A program made the translations under genes and the position numbers. The notes below the pieces were generated by a model. It searched no databases and was not told the origin of the DNA. It saw only the letters and a program-made list of their open reading frames with translations. This document shows positions 55,212-63,689 of a DNA stretch of 64,000 nucleotides, one piece after another. The number at the start of each line of letters is the position of its first letter. Position 1 is the first letter of the stretch. This DNA is from Lacticaseibacillus saniviri JCM 17471 = DSM 24301 (GTDB taxonomy: Bacteria; Bacillota; Bacilli; Lactobacillales; Lactobacillaceae): NCBI RefSeq assembly GCF_001311785.1, contig NZ_BBBX01000011.1, positions 1 to 64,000 of the forward strand, read 5' to 3'.

Positions 55212-57062
55212 ATGAAACTTGCAATTGTTGGGGCCGGTCCACGCGGCCTGCTGATTCTTGAACGCCTCATTGCGTGGCAACAGAATCACTACCCGCTCAC
55301 ATCAGTTGATATCACCCTCTACGATCCCTTTCCCATCGGTGGTCGCGTTTGGGTGACCGATCAACCGCATGAGCTAATTATGAATACAGCATCACAACAA
55401 ATCACGCTTTTTTATGATAACTCCGTCGAAACTAACGGGCCACTGGCGCCCGGCCCAAGTTTGGCCGAATGGGCACAACGCTATGCCGTCGATTACATCC
55501 AAACCATCGACGTGCCTCATGCCCAAAGCTTCATCGATGAAGCCAAGCACCTAGGACCAAACGACTACGCGTCACGGCCACTCTACGGCATCTATATCCA
55601 ATGGGTGTACGAAGAATTGTTGCGCCGTAAATCAGCCAACGTCAGTGTCGATTTCGTTCAGACCCCGGTCGACAGTATCGAACGTCACGGTGATAAGTAC
55701 ACCGTCACCACAAACGCTGGCAGCAGTGTTGTCGATTTTGCGGTCATGGCACTGGGTAACATTGAAAACACGCCAACTCGAGACCAGTTGAACCTGATGG
55801 AATACGCGCAAGCTAACCACCGGCTCTACATGCAACCAGGTTTCCCCGGTGAAGGTGATCTCAGCGGCTTAACCAAGGATGATACCGTTGTTCTGCGCGG
55901 ACTTGGGCTCAGCTTCTTTGACTTCATGGCACGCTTAACTCAGGGTCGCGGCGGCACATTCACTGAGAATGACGACCAGACCTTGACCTACCATGCCACT
56001 GGCAAAGAGCCCAAGATTGTAGCAGGCTCACGCCGCGGAATGCCATATCGCGCTAAGGGTCGCAACCAAAAGGGGCCCGGCGAAGAATGGCAACCGCACT
56101 TCTTGACCGATTCACAGATCAAACGGTTCAAAGCGAGCGGTCACATCACAGGTCAAGATTTCTGGACACTGCTACAACATGAAGTGGAATACATCTATTA
56201 CACCTTATTGATTGAGGCAGACTATCCAGACGTGCCACTCGATCAATTCCAACTAGATTTCTTAGCGGATCCAGACAACAGTTTGACACAATATCCGATT
56301 AAGCAAGAAGACCGCCTCGATTGGTCCTACTTGGCTAATCCCGCGGGCGATGATGTGACTGACTTCACGGCGTTCTTTGTCGATTATCTGAAGACAGATG
56401 CGGTCGAAGCCGAAAAGGGCTCAAAGACCGGTCCACTGACTAGTGCACTGGAAGTCTTGCGCGATATGCGTGATCCGATTCGCCAAATCGTGGAAAATGA
56501 ACTGCTCGCAGACGATCAGTATCTCGACTTCTTCTTACGTTGGTTCAATCCTCTCAATGACTTTCTTTCCATCGGACCACCTGCAATCCGAATTCAACAA
56601 TTACAAGCGCTGGTCAAAGCGGGTATCGTGACCCTCTTGCCACCTGGCATGACCGTCACGGGCGACCACGGATTCTTTGATACCAGCAGTACCACTCAGC
56701 CGGATCAGGTCTATCACGGAACAGCGTTAATCGAAGCGCGTGTGCCTGCCGTCAACGCTCCAACGGCCCGTAATCCACTGCTGCAACAATTATTGACCGA
56801 CAAGTACGCCAGCCTGTATGAACTGCAGCTGCAGACAGAGAAACGATTCCAGTCCGGTGCGATTGCGGTTGATCGTCAAACCAACCAATTGCTCGACCCA
56901 AGTGGCCACATGCAACGTGGGCTCTACCTCTGGGGCGTCCCAACGGAAGGTGTTCACTGGCTCACAACGGCCAGCCCACGCCCATACGTCAATGACGTTA
57001 GCCTCAAGACCGCCGATACCATGGTTGAAAACATGTGGCAGGAATTCGGGGACAGAGTGTGA
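55212..57062 (+). CDS. FAD/NAD(P)-binding protein of the NAD_binding_9 type
   Basis: 616 aa, intact. KLAIVGAGPRGLLILERLIA is the dinucleotide fold; DPFPIGGRVWVTDQPHELIM and VDFAVMALGNIENTP are typical of this family, which includes large uncharacterised flavoproteins near secondary-metabolism and amino-acid genes. About 600 residues is the normal size. RBS AAGGAGG. The stop codon TGA lies inside repeat E12, so the last residues (RV) are encoded by the repeat. Substrate unknown. Confidence 0.82.
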   Translation: MKLAIVGAGPRGLLILERLIAWQQNHYPLTSVDITLYDPFPIGGRVWVTDQPHELIMNTASQQITLFYDNSVETNGPLAPGPSLAEWAQRYAVDYIQTIDVPHAQSFIDEAKHLGPNDYASRPLYGIYIQWVYEELLRRKSANVSVDFVQTPVDSIERHGDKYTVTTNAGSSVVDFAVMALGNIENTPTRDQLNLMEYAQANHRLYMQPGFPGEGDLSGLTKDDTVVLRGLGLSFFDFMARLTQGRGGTFTENDDQTLTYHATGKEPKIVAGSRRGMPYRAKGRNQKGPGEEWQPHFLTDSQIKRFKASGHITGQDFWTLLQHEVEYIYYTLLIEADYPDVPLDQFQLDFLADPDNSLTQYPIKQEDRLDWSYLANPAGDDVTDFTAFFVDYLKTDAVEAEKGSKTGPLTSALEVLRDMRDPIRQIVENELLADDQYLDFFLRWFNPLNDFLSIGPPAIRIQQLQALVKAGIVTLLPPGMTVTGDHGFFDTSSTTQPDQVYHGTALIEARVPAVNAPTARNPLLQQLLTDKYASLYELQLQTEKRFQSGAIAVDRQTNQLLDPSGHMQRGLYLWGVPTEGVHWLTTASPRPYVNDVSLKTADTMVENMWQEFGDRV

Positions 57063-57169
57063 CAAGGACCGCTTAGCAAGCGTAGGCTAACGGGCTTTAA
57101 ACGTGGTGCCAGTTATGGCACGAGTGCAAAGTTGTTAGACGGAGATTGTTGGTCCTTGGAGCACGTTTA
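57055..57169 (+). repeat. Structured intergenic repeat E12, contains the stop codon of the preceding gene
   Basis: GAGTGTGACAAGGACCGC to GGTCCTTGGAGCACGTTTA. CAAGGACC pairs with GGTCCTTG, a compensated variant of E3's CAAGCACC/GGTGCTTG. GCTAAC and GTTAGAC flank the apical arm, GTGCCA pairs with TGGCAC. Confidence 0.88.
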
Positions 57170-57284
57170 GAGTGTGACAAAAGACGGGTTGAAAATGAGG
57201 ATTAGCAAAATCTTCGGTGAAATCCGGTTTGGGATTTGCCGGAGATGCGCTAACCGGAATTTTCAGTCTTTTGGAGCACGTTTA
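57170..57284 (+). repeat. Structured intergenic repeat E13 (class I), tandem with E12
   Basis: GAGTGTGACAAAAGACGGG to GTCTTTTGGAGCACGTTTA, directly abutting E12. CAAAAGAC/GTCTTTTG, TGAAAAT/ATTTTCA, TTAGC/GCTAA, ATCTTCGG/CCGGAGAT and AAATCC/GGATTT stems; loops GAGGA opposite CCGGA. Confidence 0.9.
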
Positions 57285-57300
57285 AATCTAACTGCATATC

Positions 57301-57348
57301 AAAAGCGCTGTGACGACTCTCCATTGAGAGCTGTCACAGCGCTTTTTT
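57301..57348. terminator. Bidirectional terminator after repeats E12/E13
   Basis: AAAAGCGCTGTGACGACTCT pairs with AGAGCTGTCACAGCGCTTTTTT. Two bases from the stop codon of the minus-strand gene at 57350. Confidence 0.9.
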
Positions 57349-57349
57349 G

Positions 57350-57958
57350 TTAGTCTTTTGCAAGTAGTTGCAAGACCACCTGTCGCATCTGTCTTTCGTG
57401 GGGTACCTGTTTCACTGTAAAAACAATTTGCTGTTTGAGGCCTAATTTTTGTAGGGCAGGCACCTGATTAACCTTGATGCCAATGGCCTGGCCATCTTGA
57501 TTCAATAGCAATTTAGATTGATATTGTTTTGTCTGAGCAGCGGTGAGTGGCAGTCCTGCCACACCGTTTTGTTTCTGCATCACCTTAAATTGAATCGGAT
57601 CGGTAATCAACAAATCGAGTTTGTTAGCAGTGAGGACCGCACTCATCTGTTCACTCGCGCGACTGTTGGCGGTATTTTGCCACAACACGCCGATTCGATC
57701 GGGCTGTGTCTGTGGTTTTGTCCATGCAGCCACTTGTTTTTGTAACACCTTGGACTCATCGCGCTTGTAAGCACTCGAATAAACCCCAACCGCGACGACA
57801 TTATCGCGTTGATCAAAGACACGAAACACAAGACCCAACACCGCAATTAAAACAACCATACCAAAGAGCAATGGCTTCCAATAATAGCCCATTAAATAAC
57901 GCAATTTCTGGCCTATAGTGCGTTCATTTGACGTTAACACTTTTTTCATCTGACTCAT
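57350..57958 (-). CDS. Hypothetical membrane-anchored protein, 202 aa
   Basis: One membrane helix near residue 30-50 (KPLLFGMVVLIAVLGLVFRV), then an extracytoplasmic-looking domain with VGVYSSAYKRDESKVLQKQV and LDLLITDPIQFKVMQKQNGV. No family recognised; the domain is vaguely substrate-binding-like. ATG codons at 57958 and 57949 are both possible and neither has a clear RBS. A TATAAT is on the minus strand near 57992. Confidence 0.68.
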   Translation of the reverse strand: MSQMKKVLTSNERTIGQKLRYLMGYYWKPLLFGMVVLIAVLGLVFRVFDQRDNVVAVGVYSSAYKRDESKVLQKQVAAWTKPQTQPDRIGVLWQNTANSRASEQMSAVLTANKLDLLITDPIQFKVMQKQNGVAGLPLTAAQTKQYQSKLLLNQDGQAIGIKVNQVPALQKLGLKQQIVFTVKQVPHERQMRQVVLQLLAKD

Positions 57959-58209
57959 GTTGTCGACTCATTTCACTAGAATACTTTTATTATACCCGTC
58001 TTTTTGAGAAGGCGCATTCATTCTTGACCCTGCACAGTTTCGTGACGTGCATCAATCCTCGCAACCGTGTTATGGTTGACCTGACAAGGATGCAAAGCGT
58101 GACCGCTACTTGTCGTTGCGTGATTTTAACCGTCCGTCTCGATTCATTCCTAGCTGCAACCCGTCATTCTTCGTACACTGAAGGTAACAAAACAAGGGAG
58201 GAATTGATC

Positions 58210-58545
58210 ATGTCAGTCTTTGCCGAACAACTCAAAAAGTATCGCACCGAACAAGCACTCTCTCAAGATGATTTAGCCGCCCAGCTCTTTATCTCACGTC
58301 AGGCCATCTCCAAATGGGAAAATGGTGATGCCACGCCCGATTTGCCCAACCTCATCAAGTTAGCCGACATCTTTGGTATTTCCCTGGACATGCTGGTCTT
58401 GGGTCATACCACGAACACCACTGCCACGGAAACGCCGTCGACCAAACCAATGTATCCGCACATGAACGGATGGGACTTTCTCGCTCGTTACTGGTGGATC
58501 TTCTTTGGTATCGCATGGCTCATCTACATGTTCACCAAGCGCTAA
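58210..58545 (+). CDS. XRE-family regulator with C-terminal membrane helix, 111 aa
   Basis: N-terminal helix-turn-helix: LSQDDLAAQLFISRQAISKW, ENGDATPDLPNLIKLADIFG. After a Thr-rich linker a membrane helix follows (YWWIFFGIAWLIYMFTKR). Such membrane-tethered XRE proteins are common in Firmicutes. Start ATG 58210 with AGGGAGGA. The 250 bases upstream (57959-58209) hold no other gene; a much longer in-frame extension upstream lacks protein-like sequence. Confidence 0.82.
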   Translation: MSVFAEQLKKYRTEQALSQDDLAAQLFISRQAISKWENGDATPDLPNLIKLADIFGISLDMLVLGHTTNTTATETPSTKPMYPHMNGWDFLARYWWIFFGIAWLIYMFTKR

Positions 58546-58587
58546 AAAAGCTGTGACACCCACAAACCGGGTTATCACAGCTTTTTT
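58544..58587. terminator. Terminator after the XRE gene
   Basis: AAAAAAGCTGTGACACCC pairs with GGGTTATCACAGCTTTTTT. It also faces the convergent gene at 58605. Confidence 0.9.
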
Positions 58588-58604
58588 GATGCTTTAACGT
58601 ATGC

Positions 58605-59735
58605 TTAGTAGCGCAGGACAGCGCCTACAGGTTCTTCAAAATAATCCACATTTAACAGCTGAACCTCACCACCATATTCCAAGGTGAGCTCGGCCAAGTC
58701 GTTCAACAGGTTGTTGTGCTTACCCTGTTCGCTGCTGGTATCGATCTTTTGATTCTCATCGAGTTGCGCATAGACCCGCGCACCGCTGCGAATATACAGC
58801 GTTTGAACCGCCCCATTGACCAATGCGGTCACAATTTGGCCCAATTCGATACGATAGCGCTTTTGACTCTTAGCACGATCGATGCGTTCCACCGCGTGCG
58901 CCATCTTATCTTGCCGCATCTTTTGGCGCAAGTCTTCCACTCTGGCCTTCAATTCATTCTCACCTAACGCCCCCGGATTCTCTTCAATCTGGTAGGTGTT
59001 GGACAGATAAACATTCTTGCTCAATTCGTGGAAGATTGCCTGATTCTGTGGCAAACCAACGACAATCAGCATCCGCTTAAACGGCTTGGAATAGTTATCG
59101 CTGATATACTTGTCGACTTCTTGGAAGTAGCGCCGCAAATCGATTTCTTCTTCTGCCGATTTCTCATTGTGCCCATGATAGCTGGCTTCCGCACCCTGAG
59201 AAACAGAATTCAGGCTACCACCGCGTAATTCGGTACCCAGTGTGCCCTTCATCGTCTTTGGTGCGTCATCTGGCAATTCAACCGGTGTCAGTTCAGTACC
59301 CGCATTGTGATACAGCGCGATTTGATCACTGCTCAACGCCAACAAGTCAAAGTTGAATGCCCGTTGGTTATCGAGAATCAGTGGCAGAATCTGCGGTGTC
59401 GCGGTGACCATCGCGGTCTCATTCACAAAATGATTCAGGTGCCGGACATAGGTCTGTTGCCCATTCGTCAACAAACCAAAGCCTTGTGCGACGCCATCCC
59501 ATGCCTGTGTATCTTCAACCCATGGGCTCATTTGTTTGGCATAAGGTTCCCAGTCGACATCTGGCCAGGTTTCCTTCATCACCTCTTCAATATGCTTGGC
59601 TGCATTCTTGAACATAATCTTGGACTTATCGGCAGACTGATTGGGTTCCAGTGCCATATAAATCGTTGCAAAAGGACCTTTCCCCGCCGTTGTCTGGAGG
59701 AACTGTTGGAGCTGTTGCTGCATTTCACTTGCCAT
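58605..59735 (-). CDS. baeRF-like (bacterial eRF1-related) protein, 376 aa
   Basis: The layout FATIYMALEPNQ at the N-terminus, a central domain with QIALYHNAG and ELPDDAPKTMKGTLGTELRG, a SYHGHNEKSAEEEIDLRRYF stretch and MLIVVGLPQNQAIFHELSKN resemble the bacterial archaeo-eukaryotic release factor (baeRF) families. These are thought to act on stalled or hibernating ribosomes. No GGQ loop is visible, so peptide release is doubtful. Intact; the start ATG is at 59735 (AAAGGTGGCA upstream). Monocistronic. Confidence 0.62.
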   Translation of the reverse strand: MASEMQQQLQQFLQTTAGKGPFATIYMALEPNQSADKSKIMFKNAAKHIEEVMKETWPDVDWEPYAKQMSPWVEDTQAWDGVAQGFGLLTNGQQTYVRHLNHFVNETAMVTATPQILPLILDNQRAFNFDLLALSSDQIALYHNAGTELTPVELPDDAPKTMKGTLGTELRGGSLNSVSQGAEASYHGHNEKSAEEEIDLRRYFQEVDKYISDNYSKPFKRMLIVVGLPQNQAIFHELSKNVYLSNTYQIEENPGALGENELKARVEDLRQKMRQDKMAHAVERIDRAKSQKRYRIELGQIVTALVNGAVQTLYIRSGARVYAQLDENQKIDTSSEQGKHNNLLNDLAELTLEYGGEVQLLNVDYFEEPVGAVLRY

Positions 59736-59831
59736 ATCAATGCCACCTTTCTGTCTACTAACCTAAGCATAACAGCTAATGGCAATCGCTTTCAAGTTAT
59801 TTCGTTTGTGGCAATAAATAACATTAGCTAC

Positions 59832-59874
59832 AAAAAAAAAGACGTTAGGTGGCTTTTCAGCGGCACCTAACGCT
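59832..59874 (-). terminator. Terminator of the fatty-acid operon
   Basis: Minus strand GCGTTAGGTGCCGCTG and CAGC-like inner stem, AGCCACCTAACGTC arm, followed by nine T. It is 15 bases after the accA stop codon. Confidence 0.88.
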
Positions 59875-59888
59875 CACTTTACGTTGGA

Positions 59889-60650
59889 TTAGAAACGCCT
59901 GAAACGCGCGTATCGCGTTTCCAGACGTTCTGTTGTGGATTGCGCCTGCAATTCAGCAATTGTTGGCACCAATCGTGCTCGCAAATCAGCTGCAAAATCA
60001 ACCCCAGTATCTGGCACAATGCGATCAACAACCGTCGCTTCGAATAACGCATCAGGCGTCAGTTGCATGACCTCGGCCGCTTCTTGTGCACGCTTGCTGT
60101 CCTTCCACAAGATGGACGCGAATCCCTCAGGTGACAAAATCGCGTACATGCTTTTATCGGTCATCCACACCTGATCGCCTAATGCGAGTGCCAGTGCACC
60201 GCCACTACCGCCTTCGCCGACCAAGACACTCACAATGGGAACTGGTAGCAGACTGGCGGTCAACAGCAGTGAGGCGATGGCTTCACCTTGACCGTTAGCT
60301 TCCGCCTCCTGCCCAGGATACGCCCCCGGTGTGTTGATCAGCGTGATGATTGGCCGATTGAACTTCGCCGCTTGTTTCATCAAGCGCTCCGCTTTGCGAT
60401 AGCCCCATGGTTCCGGACTGCCGAAGTGCGTTGCTAACCGAGTTTTGAGTGTCGCACCTTTGTCAGTCGCAATGATTGTGACGGGCGTGTCATCCAGCCA
60501 ACCGATACCACCAATCATCGCCGGGTCATCACTGTGATTGCGGTCACCGTGAAAGCTCTGAAAATCCGTGACTAGCCCGTCAATCAGTTCCTGTGTCGTG
60601 TATGGGCGCTCTTCACGAGCGGCTTGCACGACCTCATATGCGCGTGTCAT
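59889..60650 (-). CDS. accA: Acetyl-CoA carboxylase carboxyltransferase subunit alpha
   Basis: 253 aa, intact. DGLVTDFQSFHGDRNHSDDP, MIGGIGWLDDTPVTIIATDK, PEPWGYRKAERLMKQAAKFN, PIITLINTPGAYPGQEAEAN and LVGEGGSGGALALALGDQVW are the signatures. With Acc D it transfers carboxyl from carboxybiotin to acetyl-CoA. RBS AGGGGGTGA. Last gene of the operon. Confidence 0.95.
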   Translation of the reverse strand: MTRAYEVVQAAREERPYTTQELIDGLVTDFQSFHGDRNHSDDPAMIGGIGWLDDTPVTIIATDKGATLKTRLATHFGSPEPWGYRKAERLMKQAAKFNRPIITLINTPGAYPGQEAEANGQGEAIASLLLTASLLPVPIVSVLVGEGGSGGALALALGDQVWMTDKSMYAILSPEGFASILWKDSKRAQEAAEVMQLTPDALFEATVVDRIVPDTGVDFAADLRARLVPTIAELQAQSTTERLETRYARFRRF

Positions 60651-60654
60651 CGTG

Positions 60655-61460
60655 TCACCCCCTATGTAACTTCAACAAGGCTTGCAACCGTGACGCCAAC
60701 TCAGTCCGCGGCACGATTTGATCGATGAAGCCATTCTTGAGTACCGTCTCCGCGCGTTGAAAATGCGCGGGTAGTTGCTGTTGAATCGTCTGCTCGATCA
60801 CACGCCGGCCCGCAAAACCGATCATACTGTGCGGTTCGGCCATAATCACGTCACCTTGCATGGCAAAACTCGCGGTCACACCGCCCATGGTGGGATCTGT
60901 GAGCACACTGATATAGAGTAGACCGGCTGCATCGTGGCGTGCGACTGCCTGACTAATTTGGCCATCTGCATCAAAGAGTGAATCCCTTCCTGCATCCGCG
61001 CACCACCACTGGCCGTAATCACGATGACAGGCAACTGTTGCTCTGTGGCACGCTCAAATAGTTGGGTCAATCGCTCGCCGGTCGCACTGCCCAGCGACCC
61101 CATCATGAACGTGGGATCCATAATCCCCAGTGCCACCTGTTGATCACCGATCTGGGCCAAACCCGTCAGTACCGCTTCATCGGGTTGTTGCTGCAACACT
61201 TTATCCGCATAACCTGGGAAATGCAGCGGGTCTTTGGGCAGAATCTCACTGGCCCAGGGGGTGAAGCGCGTTGTCAGTAAGGCCACGCGGCGGCGCGCCG
61301 AAATCCGGAAGCCATAACCGCAGTGTGGACAGATCTGTTCCTTGCCCAAGACCGCGCGATAATTAGCTTGCTCACAATAGGGACATTGCACCCACAGATT
61401 ATTCGGCAGCGCGGCCTCACGTTCTCTGGCCGCCGTTGATAGTTGTGCTTGATACTTCAT
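60655..61460 (-). CDS. accD: Acetyl-CoA carboxylase carboxyltransferase subunit beta (frame broken once)
   Basis: About 268 aa. Zinc ribbon CPYCEQ...CPHCGYGF (about 27-50), then [60 protein letters not shown] after repair, and [20 protein letters not shown]. The frame breaks near 60959-60961 (A3 for A4, [18 protein letters not shown]). The start overlaps the accC stop codon (ATGA). Essential in most bacteria, so a real lesion is unlikely. Confidence 0.93.
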
Positions 61461-62815
61461 CCAGCCACCTCACTTTGCCATTGTGTCAAAAAAGTCTCAC
61501 CGATGTAATTTGTTGTCGTGTCACCACTCAACACCGCAGGGCTCGCTAACAACGCTTGTTGGAAGGCAACATTCGTTTGTAACCCACGCAAGTCAAACTC
61601 GCGCAGTGCCCGTTGCATTTTTGCGAGGGCCTGTTGGCGAGTGGCCGCGTGCACAATCACCTTCGCGAGCATCGCGTCATAATACGGCGTGATTGTATCG
61701 CCAGCTTGAATGCCACAGTCAACGCGCACACCCAATCCCGATGGTAGCCGAAGCGCTGTAATGGCGCCTGTTGCGGGTTGAAAATCACGAGCGGGATCTT
61801 CAGCGTTAACCCGGCACTCAATGGCAGCACCGAGCACTGGCAGTGTTTCAGCTAACATCAGCGGTGTGCCAGCCGCGATTTGAATCTGCCACGCAATGAG
61901 GTCGACTCCAGTCACCAATTCGGTAATCGGGTGTTCCACCTGAATCCGCGTGTTCATCTCCATGAAATAGAAGTGTTCCTCTTGATCCATCAAGAACTCA
62001 ATCGTGCCCGCATTGAGATAGTCAATCCCGTCCGCAATGGTGCGCGCTAATTGCTGCAAATGCGCGCGACCAGCAGCCGACAGTGTGGCGCAGGGACTCT
62101 CCTCGACCACCTTTTGACTGTGGCGTTGCAGGGAGCAGTCGCGTTCTGGAAAATCGTGGTGTGCCCGGCTTGATCACGCAGCACCTGCACTTCGATGTGC
62201 TTAGCTGACGTAATCACCTTTTCGAGATACATAGTGTCATCCCCAAAGGCAGCCTTGGCCTCTCCCTGCGCCGCTGGAAAGTCCGCGCGTAATGCGGCCT
62301 CTGTCGCCAGCAAGCGAATTCCCTTACCGCCACCACCAGCGGCTGCCTTAAGCATCACCGGATATCCCAGTGTGCCGGCTGCCGCTTGTGCATCGGCCAA
62401 GGTGGTGAGCGCATGACTGCCCGGAATCACTGGCACGGCCAAGGCTTCCATGGTAGCGCGCGCTTGGGCCTTATCGCCCATGCGGGTAATCGTTTCAGGC
62501 TTGGGGCCAATAAAATAATACCCGCATCCGCGCACAATTGGGCAAACAGCGCGTTCTCGGACAAAAACCAAAGCCTGGATGAATCGCGTCGGCACCGGTC
62601 AAAATCGCGGCACTCACAATATTTTGCATATTCAGGTAGGACTTCACGGCTGGACTGTCACCAATACAAATCGCTTCATCTGCGAGCTTGACCGCCAGAC
62701 TGTGGCGATCGGCCGTTGAATACACCGCAACGGAGGCGATGCCCAACTCGCGCAGACTCTGAATCACACGCACGGCAATCTCACCGCGATTCGCCACTAA
62801 GACTTTTTGGAACAT
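61457..62815 (-). CDS. accC: Acetyl-CoA carboxylase biotin carboxylase subunit (frame broken three times)
   Basis: About 453 aa. [39 protein letters not shown] after repair, [59 protein letters not shown] after repair, and [40 protein letters not shown]. Breaks near 62564-62568 (T5 for T6), 62513-62516 (T4 for T5) and 62147-62151. Start ATG 62815 with AAGGAG; the GTG at 62824 is too close to the site. Carboxylates biotin on AccB. Confidence 0.93.
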
Positions 62816-62827
62816 GTCACTCACTCC

Positions 62828-63252
62828 TTAATCCCCGATGGCAAAGGTCAATTCTGCTGTGCAGGCAACCTGTTCATCCACAAAGACGGTGCCGGTTCCC
62901 TTGCCCGCGTGATCGATGAGCTTGTCGAGTGTGACTTCGAGCCGCATCACATCACCGGGACGCACCATTTGCGGAACTTTGCCTTTTTGACGCCACCCAA
63001 AAATGCGGTCTTGCCCTTGAAGTCAGGCAGGCTCAACAGCGCGATGGCACCCGCTTGTGCCAGGGCCTCAATCTGTAACACACCGGGGAAGATAGGATTG
63101 CCCGGGAAATGGCCCTGGAAAATTGCTTCGTTGATCGACACATTCTTTTGTGCCACGATGCGTTCCCCCGCCGTTAATTCCAAGACGCGATCGACCATCA
63201 ACATGGGATAGCGATGCGGTAAAATCTGTTGAATCTCGTTTGCTTCTAACAT
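62828..63252 (-). CDS. fabZ: 3-hydroxyacyl-ACP dehydratase FabZ (frame broken once)
   Basis: 141 aa after repair. IQQILPHRYPMLMVDRVLEL with the catalytic His, GHFPGNPIFPGVLQIEALAQ with the catalytic Glu, then GGVKKGKVPQMVRPGDVMRL and a C-terminus ending TAELTFAIGD. The frame breaks at 62993-62997 (A5 for A6). Start ATG 63252 with GAGGAGG. Sits between accB and accC as in many lactobacilli. Confidence 0.93.
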
Positions 63253-63262
63253 AGTTGCCTCC

Positions 63263-63685
63263 TCACGATGTTTCCTTAATCGCAAATAACGGTTGGTCGA
63301 ATTCGACCAGCGCTTCATTGTCGACCAGAATGGCGCTCACAATACCCGCGCGCTCGCTTTTGATCTCGTTCATCATTTTCATCGACTCAATAATGCACAG
63401 CGTATCGCCGACCGCCACGGTATCGCCGACCTGTTTGTAGGCGGGTTCCCCGGGCTTTGGACTCAGGTAAGTGATGCCGACAAGCGGTGCCTTGACCTGA
63501 TAGTCAGTCGTTGTCACCGGTTCAGGCGTGTTGGCTTCGATGACGTTCGTTGACGTCTCTGTTACTGGTGCCGGTGTTCCCGCTTGTTTCAGCCGTAACC
63601 GGTCCGCACCGTGGGCATAATCGAGCTCGGTCAGCGAACTCTGCGCGAACTGTTGCATGATTGCAATCACGGTTGCCTCATCCAT
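63263..63685 (-). CDS. accB: Biotin carboxyl carrier protein of acetyl-CoA carboxylase
   Basis: 140 aa, intact. The biotinylated Lys is in LCIIESMKMMNEIKSERAG (about 107). The Pro/Thr-rich linker (APVTETSTNVIEANTPEPVT) and the lipoyl-like C-terminal domain are standard. RBS GGTGGTGAG. Start lies four bases after the fabF stop codon. Confidence 0.94.
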   Translation of the reverse strand: MDEATVIAIMQQFAQSSLTELDYAHGADRLRLKQAGTPAPVTETSTNVIEANTPEPVTTTDYQVKAPLVGITYLSPKPGEPAYKQVGDTVAVGDTLCIIESMKMMNEIKSERAGIVSAILVDNEALVEFDQPLFAIKETS

Positions 63686-63689
63686 TCGC

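Noticed and set aside
57055-57284. T-box or other 5' leader riboswitch
   Set aside because: The elements are downstream of genes and before terminators, not upstream of coding regions, and lack the T-box sequence.
57928-58209. Long N-terminal extension of the XRE regulator
   Set aside because: The extension is Cys/Ser/Arg-rich with no similarity to a domain, while the ATG at 58210 has a strong RBS and begins the HTH fold.
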